64,000 bases of DNA from Albifimbria verrucaria. Its lineage: Eukaryota; Ascomycota; Sordariomycetes; Hypocreales; Stachybotryaceae. This document shows, piece after piece, positions 1-12,704 of this stretch (positions within the stretch are counted from its first letter, which is position 1; every line of letters begins with the position of its first letter). The notes beneath the pieces were generated by a model. That model searched no databases, was not told where the DNA came from, and saw nothing but the letters and a program-made list of their open reading frames with translations. The position numbers were made by a program, and so were the translations under genes. The stretch spans positions 1,860,001 to 1,924,000 of the forward strand of contig JAHREC010000018.1 in assembly GCA_020081605.1 (NCBI GenBank). Reading direction: 5' to 3'.

Positions 1-2171
1 CGAACCATGCAGAGAGATGACACGCTCCAGCCAACTAGACAAATAAACGTTGTTCAAAACCTGGATCCTTCCCTTGTTGGTCCTGGAATAAATGGTTGGT
101 GCCCAGGGTCAAGCCAACCAACCCAGAAAGAGACGCGGCTCAGTCTTTGTTATGTCTCAGCCGTTTCTTGGGGGCCTCTTTGAATCACACCGCAGCAGTG
201 AGATGGACGGCCCCGTCGGAACGCGTTATTGTTCTCTGGGGCTTCATTTCTTCGATGCCCAGGTTATTTTTAGAGTCTCTGGGCAAGGGGAACTGAGACG
301 AAGATTGTAGCTCCCGATGCAGATTCTATAAAAGCAACTCCATGGCTTAGGTTGCAGAAGCCAGGCTATTGGTGCCAAGCGTGCCTTGGCGGTTCGTTTA
401 AAGTAGTCACTAACAGGCAGAAGGAGGTCCATGGAGAGCTAGGCGTAATCTGTAAACCGAGGAGGGTCAATGAGAGAAGTGCGAGAGTCTTGCAACATTC
501 CATACCACAAATAGGCCGTTTGCCAACCCCCGAGGAATGTGCCAAATGCTCCTTTGGGCAATGGTGGAGTCGTTTGATTGGCTAACCAGAGGCTTCCAGC
601 AGGGAGCATATTAGGACGAGCAAGGGGCTCCTGCGAGCACTAATACCAAACCTCAACATGCCGATAGAATACCTACTCTAGCATATCCACCTCTTGGTAC
701 AAAATACATAGGAGCCTATCGACCTGGGCATTCTCCCCTGCCAAGCACAGAGGATGATTTGCTGCGCCGAATGCCAAGGCTGTATCTATGTTGCAAGCCA
801 TAGCTTTCCGCCTGGCGAGCACAAGCCAGATCCTGTCATTGCATTGCGAAACCCAACCTTGCTATAGGTCCAGATGCGAAGTCAGCCCCTTTTGAGTGCT
901 TATGCCACTGGGCTGGGGCTTCCATAGGGCAGATTCGAGATTCGACTATTCTGGAAGAACCTCACAGCTCTGTTTCGGTTCCGAACATTTGCGATGATAA
1001 AACTCGCCATTCCTCATGATTCAACCGTTTCACACTGGAGCCATACGTTCTTCATCGTGAATAAAAATCTCTTGCTATACAGGTTACGATGGCGTTGTAT
1101 ACATATATCGACCTTGTTTTCTTCTATACTACGAGAATAAGGCGCATGCTCTCGTCGCAACTGCTTTGAAAAGATTACAAATGAGACTGTTGCTCCTGGT
1201 AGGCTTCTTCGATGATATCCAAGCCATCTATATTGCAGAGACAATATCGAAGAGATTGTAACAGCTGCTAGATCAAGCATACAATTTCCACGAGTGACTT
1301 GCAGGCAGCTTATCTCTGCACCAAGCCGTGTGTATACGGAAGAAAATTGCTGCATTGCCATCCCTTCTCTCTTACCTATTTCTGTGCGACCACAAAATTG
1401 ACAAACTTTGTGCTTCTTGAAGGTTTCTCGGAGAAATGATCACCAAGCTCTCCTGTTTCGTATTTGGCAATCCAAGTCAAGTAAGATCAGCAATGCATAT
1501 GCCCGTCAGATTGTGCAACGTTGCTCTCCGGCCGCGGCTCTGTAAAGTCCTCCTACCAGACTACGAGGGAGATCCCGGAATAGCCTGAATATTAGAAGTC
1601 ATCCGACATTCAATCCTTTTGGCTGCGTGATTAAGTGCTGGTCTCTGTAGTCGATACAGCAAGCTCGGACCATCAAATTCTGGCCACCAACGAGCTCATG
1701 TTGCTGGCAAAGTTCTTGCCACGGAAGGCTCAGTGACACTTGTTCTGGCTTACTTCTTATGACCATCTGTTTCTATATGCCATGTAATATGGGTTTTGTC
1801 AAAGCCCACCCCGCATTTAGGATCATATACGATTTCTTCGATACGACCACTTCAGTTACCCTTTAGAGAACGGGCAAGCTGCCGAATGCAACCCCAACAC
1901 CATAATGTTTCAATATGATGGCGGGATATGTATGCATGGCATATCATAGTGGTATTCTTCTCGGTTTCATATAGTGATTGAGTCCGAGCTGATCATGACT
2001 ATATTGAACTCGGACTTAGGACAGTATATTCCGAGCCTGCAAAGATCAGTGGTTCTGTTCTGTATGTTATATAGCGCATCATCGGTATGGCTTTTTATGT
2101 GTTTATAGAAATATGAAACGGTAGACACCTTGTCCTCAGCTGCATTCAGACCAATTCTGGGATAAGCTGAG
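1..2171. other. Intergenic, no supported gene
   Basis: No frame here shows a recognisable domain or a credible exon series. The short open frames are interrupted and lack compositional bias typical of coding DNA. The stretch from about 1000 to 2150 looks more AT-rich than the gene that follows and probably contains the promoter of the AA9 gene. Nothing identifiable as a transposon or RNA gene was seen. Confidence 0.6.
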
Positions 2172-3244
2172 ATGTCAAAACTTCCTCTCCTTCTCCTTGC
2201 TCTTCGAGCGCTTGACGGCGTACGGGCACACGGCGGTATCTACAATTACACCATCGGAGGTGTAGAATACCCAGGGTTAGCATCATCATAATGGTTGTTT
2301 CTCAAAACAATCTTGACTAATATGCATTATGAAGACAATATCCCTTTTGGCTGGAAGACCAGCAGCCAGAGTCAATCCAGCGTCGATGGTTCCCGACCCC
2401 ATTCAAGATATTGGCCACCCATATCTCTCATGTAACCGCGGTTACCCATTAGCAACGCGTAATCCGTCCTTGCACGCACCGGTCGAGGCTGGAACAAACA
2501 TCACCGTGCGATACCCACCTCCACCATGCCCCAGCGACATTCACCAGCCGACGAAGCCATCCGTTGACTGGAAGAACGAGCCACAGACCCCATTCAGGTG
2601 TTCGGGACCCGAATACCCATGGGTGCATGCAACCGGCCCTCTTCTAGTTTACATGGCCCCGTGCAACGGCTCTTGCGAGGACTTTGAACCGGGTGACAGC
2701 AAGGTCTGGTTCAAAGTATACGAGGCGGGTTTTCTCGGCGGCACTTACTGGAACGGTGAAAAGGAGGTTCCGAACGACATTTCTCTACACCATGCATGGT
2801 CTCAGGCTCGCTTGCCGAACGAGGGCTGGCCGGTACAGATTCCCAAGAATTTGAAGCCAGGCAACTACCTCATTCGGCACGAGATCATCATGATCGAACT
2901 GTGGCCACCGCAGCATTACCCTAACTGCGCGCAATTGACCGTTGCCGGAGAGGGCAATGAACTGCCAAGCGATGACTATCTCGTTTCGTTCCCAGGTGCT
3001 TACTCTTATGATGGTACGTTTTACATTTCAGGACTAAAGCAGTAGTGGACAATAATTGATTTCTAATGATAATGGTAGAACCGGGCCTGGCAATCTCAGG
3101 AGAGTTGTATGGACCCATCGGACACTCGACCTATGTAAGTACTCCTGACTTCCGGCCAAGTGCTGTCTGCCTACATATCACTTACACATGCAGAACTACA
3201 CGATTCCAGGACCCAAGCTCTGGACGGGGATCGGAATGAAATAA
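2172..3244 (+). CDS. AA9 lytic polysaccharide monooxygenase (GH61)
   Basis: Secreted copper enzyme that oxidatively cleaves cellulose or related beta-glucans. The start at 2172 gives a signal peptide ending ..DGVRA, followed by H-G-G, so the mature N-terminal His would form the copper brace. Further family hallmarks are SIQRRW, DPIQDIGHPYLSCN, the second copper His in WVHATGPLLVYMA, CNGSC, PGNYLIRHEI, and YPNCAQL, whose Tyr is the axial ligand. The end is IPGPKLW. Introns are about 2276-2334, 3014-3078 and 3135-3193. The frame changes between SIQRRWFP and DPIQDIG at about 2390-2397, where one base seems missing from a CCC run. Read literally, the gene is broken. No CBM1 is present. The family call is firm; substrate and regioselectivity cannot be read from the sequence. 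Confidence 0.92.
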
Positions 3245-5257
3245 AGACACGATGGCCTTAGAATGGGGTATTGCACCTGAGTAAGAAATAAGTGAAGTAA
3301 CTTGGCTGTGTCGTGTTAGTGGGTGTGGGGAGAACCTCCATCATTCAACGGTGCCTTGGCGGGTCGCGAGAATGGATGACGGGTCGCTAGCTGGCACGAG
3401 CAACGCTTCCAGAATGAAATTCCATTACGTGAGCCGTTACTTTGCAACGGCACGTGGAGTCAAGTCCCGCGAGTCTCTCCAAGTGTGATGTGAAATGTGG
3501 ATGGGTGGACCAGGGGACACACCACTTTTAAGAGAACGTGTTACAGTGTCTGCAGGTTCTTCGGAACTTGCTCAAAACCTGACGACAAGTTTGATCGCCG
3601 CAGGTCCTAACCAGCGGTTCATGCTGGCCTGAGCGTCTCCGGCTTCCGGATCATCCTCTTTAATATAAGGACATGTGTGCGCATGAATGGCTGGGTGACG
3701 GGCTGGCACGAACCGAGGGAGATGGTGTGCAGCCAATCCATCTGCTCCGACAAACGTAACGCAGGGGAGCGGGAGCATGAACTGGTCATCGGAGAGGCGT
3801 TCGAGAGAAGGGGGACAGGAAACGTGCCAACGGTTATAATACCCCCGTGCTATTGAGCAGCGTGTCCCGACTCCCGGTATGATTGACAGGAAGTGGCAGG
3901 GGTTTTTGAAGGGGGCTCAACGTCTTCTCGGCACCAACAGAGGCTGTATTACATCCCTGTTCCCGGGCACAACGTGAACAGATAGAAACGTAATCAATCA
4001 CACTGCATGTTGGGCGCAGCAACCTCCACAAACCTGAGGCAGTGAGTGTGACGCTGACGCGAGGCGAACGCGACGAGAACACGGCGCATGAACGGGTTGA
4101 AGACAGCAAGAGTTTTGGAGGGGGAAGAACTGACGAGGCGAGAAAAGGAAAAGAACAGAACAGAAGGAAAAGACAATCAACGTCACTTTATTCCGTGCAT
4201 TAGCCCGTGTCGAAAATATCAAAGTGACAGATTGCGTACGCCCAGCCACCGTCAGGGCATGACCCGTCCCTTTCCCAGCACAACTTGACGAGAGAGAGAG
4301 AGAGTCTCGCCCTTGGCTCTCTTTGTGACAGACATCTGTTCGAGGCCTGTGCTCTGCATGAAGATCGATCTCGGGCAGGGGTCTGTGCCACACCATGGGC
4401 TGGTTCCCTGCCCAAACAAGGGGAACAAAGTGGGCTCTCCAGCATCAACCGTGTTTCACAATGGCCCTTCTTCTTCCTCAGCGTGTGCCTGGCACCAACG
4501 AGACAGACCAAGCCCAGCTGGACTGGTGGGTTTTTCGCTGCTGTTGCCCAAAGGGACTACGGTATGGCTCGCCATGGTCAATTGGCGACGATTGCGCCTC
4601 ATCGTCAACTCGACAGTCAGTCAGTCATATCCGTTCAGACAAACTTGAGACGGGCAATATCGGCTATATTTTTCTCTTTTCTCTTTTTTCTTTCACAGCC
4701 CCAAACCGTCCCACTGCAATGTGACGCCTGCTTGCCAAGCCCGTGAAGAGGCAAACGAACCCGTCCGGGTGCCTTGTCTGACTTGTCTCATCGCATGTGT
4801 ATGCGAGGTTCTGCAACACGTTTGCATGGCTAGATCCTTGGCTCTGCAACCCCAGCTCTCCCAACACTCCACCAACCCTTGCACCTTGGGAACTATGACC
4901 AGCCTTTAGTTTTTGGCTCTTCTTTTCTTTTTCTCTCTTCTCGTCCCCATATGTTTCTGGCCTGCTGTCTCTTCTCTCGCAAGTGACGTGCAAGTTCAAC
5001 CGACCTGAACTGACACAGCCGGGCCTTTCCTCGCGCGCCCGTCGCTTCCTGTGTCTCTCTTTCGCGCCTCTCTTTGCACCGCGTCCGCTGGTTCGGCGCG
5101 AGTTGAGCAATTCGATTCTCTGTATATTTCAACAAGAGAGCTGGCCTTTCTCTTTGCGACCCGACTTGTACATCGATTGCGCCGACGTCGAGACCTTGCG
5201 ACTCGACCTTCCATTCATTCATTCAGTCAGTCACCGGACTAAACCACAACCGCCGTC
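3245..5257. other. Intergenic and 5' leader, no supported gene
   Basis: No credible coding exon. The last 900 bases before the MFS gene are pyrimidine-rich on the + strand, with TTTCTC and CTCTTTT runs at 4670-4690 and 4920-4980, as is common in promoters and leaders of filamentous fungi. A short (GA)n tract lies at about 4290-4304. Several overlapping open frames on both strands have low-complexity translations and no domain. Confidence 0.6.
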
Positions 5258-7136
5258 ATGAATCGCGAATCCAATTCAGGGCCCGAGCTGCCGGTGTCCA
5301 GGTTCTCAGAAGACATACCCTCGCCGCGTCGAGAGAGCATGCCGCCGCCGGTACCACCCAAGGATGATGTCGTCTCAGTCAAGTCGTGGGCGACCCGTTC
5401 CGCCGGGAGACAGTCGTTCATCTCCACGACGTCAAGCTTACAGAAGCCCATTAAGCATGGAAAAGGAAGGCATTCCAAGGTCGAGCTGATACCGCAGCCG
5501 AGTGACGACCCCAGGGATCCTCTGGTACTTTATCCATTCCATTCATGCTGCGTATCGACTTTGTTACTAACAATCCCTTCAGAATTGGCCGCAATGGCGC
5601 AAGGAGCTCAACTATATATCTTTGCTCTTCATCATCGGCCTCATCGGCGGCATGAAGACCGTCTTTGTCACCGTGGATGCCTCTGTAACGAGAACATTCG
5701 ACGTCTCCTACCCTTCCATTGCCGCTCTCACCGGCGTTCCGCTCATGCTATCCGCCTTTACCGGACACGCCAGCTTAATCGCTTCAAAGCTTTGGGGCAA
5801 GCGCCCTATCTATCTTGTTTCCTTTGTATTCATCTTCATCGGCAGCATCTGGAATATGACGACTGCCACGAGCTTCAGCGGCTCAATGGCAGCCCGTGTC
5901 TTCCAGGGCATTGGTTGGGGAGCTTTTGATACACTCGTCGTGGGATCTATCCATGACACCTTCTTTGTAAGGATTCATCGCAATTGATGTTCTGCGTATT
6001 GTTGAGGGCTAACCAAATTCGCTAGGAACACGAGAGAACTTTTCGTCTTTCCATTTACCATATGTTTGTCGTCGCAACCACCTGGGGTGGCCCCTGCTCG
6101 GTGGTGTCGCAACCCGCAATGCCGGATCCTTCACAATCCAATTCCGCATTATCAACGCTTTCTATATTGCTGCCATCCCCTTGCTTGCTTTTGGCGTTCC
6201 TGAGACTGCCTTTGACAGGCCAAACTCTGCGCCCTCGTTCTCCAACTCAACACCTCCTTCTCCAGTAGACGAGCCCGAGACGCCAGCATCAGCATGGCCA
6301 CCGACTTGGCTTACCAAGGAGAACGCTTTGGCCTACCTGCAGAAGATGAAGCCCCTTGACTACAAGGGTGAGGTCGCATCGCATACCATTCTGCAGGGTC
6401 CACGTGCCCTTTCCACACCAACCGTTGGTCTCATCTTCCTTCTCTCCTTTATTCCTTACAGCACCATCTGGAGTGTTGCCGTCTCCCTCTCTCTTCTTCT
6501 TACCAGCCGACCACTCAGCTTCAGTACTGCTACTGTTGGCACTTTATTTACTGGACCATGGATCATCTCCACCGTCATTGTTGTGGCCTTCTCGGCCTAC
6601 CGCCCCTTTCATAAGAAGTTCAGCCCTCTCATCAACGCCATTGTCATTGGTGTTGGTGCAATTATCTTCTTCACCGGTCTGCTCGCTTTTGGCCTGCACG
6701 TCCACGATGTCGTGTCCCTTGGACCTCGTCGTGCTCGTCAGGAGCTGGACCCGGCTGTCCTCTCCTTGCTGCTCGGCATCGTTGCCGGCGGCCTGTACAC
6801 GCTTGATGCGGTCACGCAGCCCCTTATTGAGCGCTCTGCCGGCTTTACTTGTTCGACCATGACAGTCGCTCAGCGATGTGCCGGTGACATGCACGCCGGT
6901 GTCGTTGTCCTCCGCAACTTCATCGCTGCCATCTTTATTCTCACGATACCCAACGCCATATCTACCCTTGAGGGTTGAAGTCGACAGTAATTGGCTTGAG
7001 TGTCGTGCAGCTCTTCATTGCAATTGCTGTTGCCGGTGGCTACTGGGTCTTCGACGACTCTATTCGACGAGCCGATGGCAAGATCATGGGTTTGGTTGAT
7101 TTGAGTCTGTTCAAAGATGTGGAGGCTGCATCATGA
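5258..7136 (+). CDS. MFS transporter (DHA-type, 12+ TM)
   Basis: Membrane transporter of the major facilitator superfamily; the substrate is unknown. A cytosolic Ser/Pro-rich N-terminus of about 90 residues is followed by NWPQWRKELNYISLL and the first TM helices. TM4-5 contain AARVFQGIGWGAFDTLVVGS, and the following loop has HERTFRLSIYHMFV. A central hydrophilic loop (about PETAFDRPN to YKGEVASHTI) separates the two six-helix halves. Late signatures are PLIERSAGF and CAGDMHAGVVVLRNF. Introns are 5525-5582 and 5967-6025. Two single-base losses break the frame: one in the CCCC at 6091-6094 (expected GGPLLGGVATRNAG) and one in the GGG at 6972-6974 (expected GLKSTVIGLSVVQLF). With both corrected the frame runs to a stop at 7134-7136. 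The subfamily resembles fungal multidrug or siderophore-type carriers, but that is inference. Confidence 0.87.
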
Positions 7137-7548
7137 GATGCGTGTACGAGAGCGGAGGCATTAAAACATAACGAATCATAACTAATGAATATTATACCAC
7201 TTTGTACAAGATATCACTTAACCTAGCATAGCTCTTACGTATCTTTGGATTACGTAGATTTGCCTATATGGCACATATCAATCTGCTTAAATAGCAAGAG
7301 CTGAATACTATTTTCTGAACTGTTCAATTCAAGCCTGTCATAGGGATACTCTCCAAATTTGTTGCTTTATTATATAACTTATCATGGCGATTATAACAAA
7401 CCCTCCTATGCGTCATAAAATTATGTCACCTAAACGCCATCAAACCCGAAACGGAGGAATCCTGTAGTGTTATTGAACCCCAGACGCTTTCCGTCTTTGA
7501 GGTCAAGTGCTTGCAGAGGTCTTGTTCGATAGACCACGAAGTTCAACA
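7137..7548. other. Convergent 3' region
   Basis: AT-rich spacer between the 3' ends of the MFS gene (+) and the GPCR gene (-). It probably holds both polyadenylation regions. An open frame on the minus strand runs on past the chosen GPCR stop to about 7430, so part of it may encode an alternative receptor tail. Confidence 0.6.
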
Positions 7549-9085
7549 TCACTTGCAATAGTCCCGGTCTCCGCTCCTCAAAATCACTATCGCCGATAGC
7601 ATCGTCCCTGTGTATGTGCCTACCACCCATTCCCTCATCATCCCTGATGTTCTCCGGCATATCATGCCAGCCGCCTCCCTGGCACCTCTTGCCCAATTTG
7701 ATAATGCACTCCAGCTTGTTATGAAGAAGATCACAGCATTCCAAAGGCCCTGTAGTGGGAGAACGGCGGCTGTGCTGACGTGGTATTCGAAGGGCGACCC
7801 TCCATCAAGCCAGCTGTGAATGCGATTTAGACTGCTCGGAATCCATGTGACGAGAACGCTGAGCGCAAAGAGCAGACTAGTTCTAAGATAGGCACGCTTG
7901 ATGGGATCTTCAATGACGAACTTAGAGGCAGCCGTCTGAAACGCCATACGGATCCGTTGTGATCGACTCGGTGGAGGAGGACGCGGAGGTGCCGACGTGA
8001 CCGACGAGAAATACTGCCCTGGCAGGCGTGGGCCCTCCTGTTCAGGCTCTTCAAAGGAGACATGCACCGCGTTGGGCAGCTGCGTCGACTTTGGTGTGGG
8101 TGGCACAACAACGGCCGTCGCTGTAGTGTGAATGACCTGAACCTCAGTGACGACGGTACCATAGAAACTATCTTGGGGACCGTTCTCGAGGTCAGTGTGC
8201 GGCTGTTGAGCAATGAAGTTAGTCATAGGATCCTCACAATAGATTGGTCAAAGAAATTCTTACGCCGTTGGTTTTGGTCTCTCTGTCCTCTCTGCTCTTA
8301 GCAGTAGATAGACTGCGGACGCGGTTCCTTGATCGAAACACGCAGTACCCGACCATGACATAACAAAGAATCGAGCCACTGATGCAAATCCAGATGAGCA
8401 TATAGTAAGTGTATATGCGAATGTAGTCCCATTCGCGGTCGACCCAGCACCATATCTGTTGTGTTTCTATTAGCTGATGAGAAGGCGACTGCGTTGATGC
8501 AAACCCACCTCTGCTTCGCCGTAGACAGGGCCTCGCCCGGGTCTCCTAACCAAGAGCAAAGACAGCGCAATGACGAATGGCCCGCCGTAGCATATTATGC
8601 AGTACAGCCACCACCATCTCTTGAAAGCGTCTGGGCTCAGCCGGAAATAGAAGACGAGGAAGACGTTAATGGCCATGGCGAGAGACCACCAAGGGTCAGA
8701 CTGCATGAACCTAGTTGTCCCGTTGTTAGCTCATAATATTGAATATGATATGCATGACATATCGAAATGTAATGGAAGGCAGTTGTGGAATGGCTTATCA
8801 AGGACATACTAACATTTCAAACATGAAGCTCTGCGCCTGACACAACGGTGTCTTCTCGCCTGCCTTGAGACCATCCATAGCGATGATGCATGCGACGCTG
8901 GCTCCGATGTTGGAGACACTTGCAAAGACAATAAAGGTGTTTTGCACATTGCGGACCTTTCTGACAAGGGCGTATGCTATAAAGATAAGCATTACAGCGA
9001 CAAGGCTGATGCAGCCGCCGACACGTTCGAGAAAGACAAGCGTCTGCAACTGCTCAGAGGCGAGCCCATGGGATTGCGAGACCAT
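7549..9085 (-). CDS. cAMP-receptor-like G-protein coupled receptor
   Basis: Predicted plasma-membrane seven-TM receptor of the fungal class related to Dictyostelium cAMP receptors (Dicty_CAR/Crl type). The ligand is unknown. TM1 contains ISLVAVMLIFIAYAL, TM2 FIVFASVSNIGASVACII, TM3 PWWSLAMAINVFLVFYF, TM4 WWWLYCIICYGGPFVIALSL, TM5 YYMLIWICISGSILCYVMV, TM6 SLLFALSVLVTWIPSSLNRI, and TM7 VSTAAVLPLQGLWNAVIFF. A long third intracellular loop rich in Pro and Ser lies between TM5 and TM6. Four exons join in frame: 9085-8814, 8710-8509, 8455-8264 and 8202-7549, with GT-AG introns. It is one of only two genes here needing no frame correction. The tail after GAREAAG may be in the wrong frame, because another frame encodes an acidic tail (DDEGMGG, SDFEERRPG) ending near 7430. 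Confidence 0.8.
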
Positions 9086-11033
9086 CTTGTATCATCGGTA
9101 GTAAGCCGGCCCTCGTGCTTGTTATGGCCATCCACTACCCCAATACTTGCTTTTGTTCCTTTGCCGCGTATGGCTGTTGGTACGTTTGGTATCGTGGATG
9201 AAGGAGCCTAGGAGGTATAGTCGACCGCTTAAAGCACAATATGGAGAGGCCACAAAAGTGAAATGCAAATCAAAGGCTTGATATCAGCCAAGCCGAGGAC
9301 GCAGATCGACGGCAAATCCTCACAAGGCGAGAAACTCAAAGGAATAAGAAGGCGGGGAGAGGAAGACTCTGACGCAGAGAAAAACTGTAGCACCCAGATT
9401 GCACCTGTGGACGGGGACTCCCAGTGGTATAAAGCCCCAAGCAAAGGGCGTCTTCATCTCATCTTGGTTGGAGCCAGCTGGGAGCACCATCGTGTCACTG
9501 CATCTGCGCGTGTCCGCTGCGCAGGACAATAAAGGAGGTCAAAACCCCCGGCCACTGGCCGTTTCCCAGCCACCAGAACCTTTTGTCCTAGATAGAGGAG
9601 AGGAGGGGGAAACACTGTCCCAGCGATTGGAGCTGGCGGCTCCGTTTGGACCAGTTGTCGAGACGCTGCCACCGAATCTCATCTCTCGCAACCCCAGTCT
9701 GTGCTCCCACACGCTTCTGCATCGGCTTCGGTAGAGACACCTCGTCCCGTTTCCCGTGCTGCCAGGTCGTCCTCGCACAGAACTGATGATCCATGTTTTC
9801 CTTCATCTCCCCTTCGTATCGTTTCTTGGCAACCGCTGCGCTGTCTTGGAGACATGGTCTTCGGATACTGTAGTGTCTAAGGCGAAGCCAGGTGAATGTG
9901 GCTGCCTTCATTCAGGGCAGAGTAATGCGCAGGCCTCACCGATTGGCAAAAGCCCTTGCATCGACGTTGCAGCCCCTCGGCAAGAGGCCTTGCGCGCATA
10001 GCGTCCCGCGCGTAGGTGGTATGCACGTCACACGTACGAGCATGGTCTACGGCTCTCTCGGGACAATGCCAGATCAATCAAGCAAGCGCTCCTCAGCTGA
10101 GGAGACTAACTGTGCCGCCGCAGCCTAGACCCGGTGCCAAATATGCAGCCTCCATGTGATTGACCGTAGCGAGTTGCACTGTACATAGTAGTTGTAGCGT
10201 AGTAAGGAAAAAGAAAAGAGACAAGAATTCAATCCATCTGCGGATATGGAGTCGGCAAAGTTACGGTAAGGGTAGCCGCATATTGTTACGGATACTGTCT
10301 CGATACATGCCTTTCCTTGCCATGCATGGTAGGGAACCAGGTACATGTACTGCATCACTAGTCCCTTCTCGACCGGGACCGGGACTGGGACTGGGACTAG
10401 GATATCATATCCCAAGCCGCTCGTCATTGCTTGGCTACGAGATCCAATGCTTGGCCACCGTTAAGCCAGTAGCCTCTTCAGAGGTGGAACGTGCCTATCC
10501 GTGGCTTGCCAAGGCAGTAAAAGACACACCAAGGACAATATCAATATCCATCATGCCCAATATGGCGCTTCCGGGTTGCCTTGGCCAATAGAAGCGAGAC
10601 CCGGCCGTGTTCATGCATTCCTCCCGCCTTGGACAATACAAAGCCTCCTAGTCAATGAAACGGAACTAGGTCTAGGCTACGATATTCCCATCTTGTATGT
10701 ACATTACGGTAACAACCACACATATTCACGCTTTAATAACCCATCACGCAGGTGTTCTAGGTTCTTTGCTGTACTGTACATACCGCGTCTCTCGTATCCA
10801 ACGGCATCTTTTCACAGCCCTGCCAGGCTTATCTCGACGCTAAATGCATATTGCATAGCTATATACCAAATTCGATCTTTTCGAAACGATATTCATCAAG
10901 CTACTGTGCCTCCCATGCAGTATCACAAAGTAATGCAAAAACATGGCTGATGCATAGCATTGTTCCTCGCGTCTTCCACTTTGTTGACTATACCAAAAAA
11001 ATCACTACAAAGACGTGCCAACTCTTGCTCAAC
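9086..11033. other. Intergenic, no supported gene
   Basis: Promoter side of the GPCR gene and 3' flank of the permease gene. No domain-bearing frame was found. It contains GTACTGTACA at 10771-10780, a related ACTGTACA at 10178-10185, and an imperfect hexamer repeat (GGGACY)n at about 10372-10400. Confidence 0.6.
10372..10400. repeat. Imperfect (GGGACY) hexamer repeat
   Basis: About four and a half copies of GGGACC/GGGACT in tandem, in intergenic DNA. It is a simple microsatellite with no evident coding role. Confidence 0.8.
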
Positions 11034-12704
11034 TTAGATAGTGTAGATGAAATCCGGACGCTTGTCACCCAGCTCATAAATCTCATCCGAGCTCTTACCC
11101 TCCACCAAATGATCCCGCTTGCCGGCCTTCCGCAGCTTGTTCTCGCGGTGCAGCAGGAGAGCCATCAACAAGCTACCTCCGAAGATGCAAACAAACTGAT
11201 ATCCGATAATGGTGCCGTGGCCTTCGTAGAAGTGCGGGCCGTTGAAGTAGATGTTGCTGCTAACAACACCGTTAAGGTTGCCCCATCCGATGACAAGACC
11301 GAGCACAATACCGCGCTTGTATACACCCTCGACGTTGTTGGCAACCCAGGCGATAGTAAGAGAAATGCACGGGTAAATGCCGACAGTGCCCAGGAATGTG
11401 CCGGCGTATTGGACATAGGGGTTCTTGCTTCCCATCAACATGGCGAAACCTGCAATACCGACAGGCGCGCAGCAGATGTTGAAGATGGCACGTCTGCCAG
11501 ACCTGTCGGACCAGAAACCAACAACAACCGTAACGATGGCTGCGAGAGCATACGGAGGCACACTGAGCAGCTGGTTCCTGATGATGTCGTCCTTGCTTGT
11601 GAAGCTCATGTTCTGAATAATGGTAGGCAGGAACAGACTGAACGAGTAGAGCGGCATCAGTGGTCCCATGTAGATCACCATGCCCAGGTAGGTCTTCCAA
11701 TCCTTCAGGGCAGACCACAGGTATACCAGCTTAAAGTCTTCGTGACCAGCCGACGCCTGCTTGTCACGCTGAAGTCGGAGAAGCACACGGGCCTTGTCTT
11801 CCTTGGACAAGAATGTGGCCTCGGCAGGGAAATCGTGGACCATCCAGAACGAGGCAATTCCGATGAGAATAGTCAGGATACCCTCGATGATGAAGATCCA
11901 TGCCCAGCCAGCTAGTCCTGCAATTCCATCCATGTTGGCGATGGCAGCGGCCAAAAGACCACCGAAGGAGCCTGCGAGGGCAGCGGCTGAGAAGAAAATA
12001 GCAGCTCGCAGACCAAACTCGGATCGCCGGTACCAACAGGACAGGTAGTAGTTGATACCAGGGAACAGACCAGCCTCGGTAACTCCCAGCCACCATCGAG
12101 CCGCCATGAGACCGGACCAGTTGTGGACGAAACCCAGGCATAGGGTGCAAATTCCCCAAAGGGTCCTGCGCGAAGCATCAGATATGAACATGTTGCAGCA
12201 TTTCGGTGCACTTACATGATGATGGGGATGAAAATGGACGGCCGAGTGCGCTTCAAAGGAAATTCGCCAAAGCCTCAAAGACGGCGTAGGCAACGAAGAA
12301 AATTGTCAACGATGCGTTGTACTGACTGGTAGTCATGGAGATGTCTTTAGTTAAATGCGCAATCTTTGCATTGCCGATATTGGTGCGATCCAAAAGCACA
12401 TCAGATACAAGAGACACAGCTGCACCCATATTAGAAAAAGATCGCGACGGCCAAGTTAATGGATGTATAATTGGCGACTTACCCATGGCATCAACGTCAA
12501 ATCAAGCTTCCAGAGTAGACGGCGCTCCTGTGAAACGTGTTAATCTAGCTGTCTTTGGCGGGCCACTTTCCGGACCGGACAGGACAGGACACTCACCACG
12601 GCCGCCTTCTCCTCTGGGGACAGCCCAGCATCTGGGTCCTCAATATGCTCAATTGTAGGGCTGTGAGGCTCCTCCAGAGCCCCGATCTTCTCTGAGTCGC
12701 TCAT
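11034..12704 (-). CDS. MFS permease, ACS family (nicotinate/allantoate-type)
   Basis: Plasma-membrane anion:cation symporter of the Tna1/Dal5 family, expected to import a small organic anion. The N-terminus starts MSDSEKIGALEEPHSP, then ERRLLWKLDLTLMPW, LYLMCFLDRTNIGNAKI, and TLWGICTLCLGFVHNW. The family signature GVTEAGLFPGINYYLSCWY follows, with the helix pair SAAALAGSFGGLLAAAI. The C-terminus is LGDKRPDFIYTI. Three or more introns lie in the N-terminal third, near 12537-12594, 12423-12480 and 12182-12232. One base is missing from the AAA run at 12255-12257 (+ strand), where the frame passes from ALANFL to LKRTRPSIFIPIIM. The conserved LxKRxRPS motif confirms the intended frame. A nicotinate-type substrate is suggested only by resemblance of the TEAGLFPG and C-terminal motifs. 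Confidence 0.9.
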
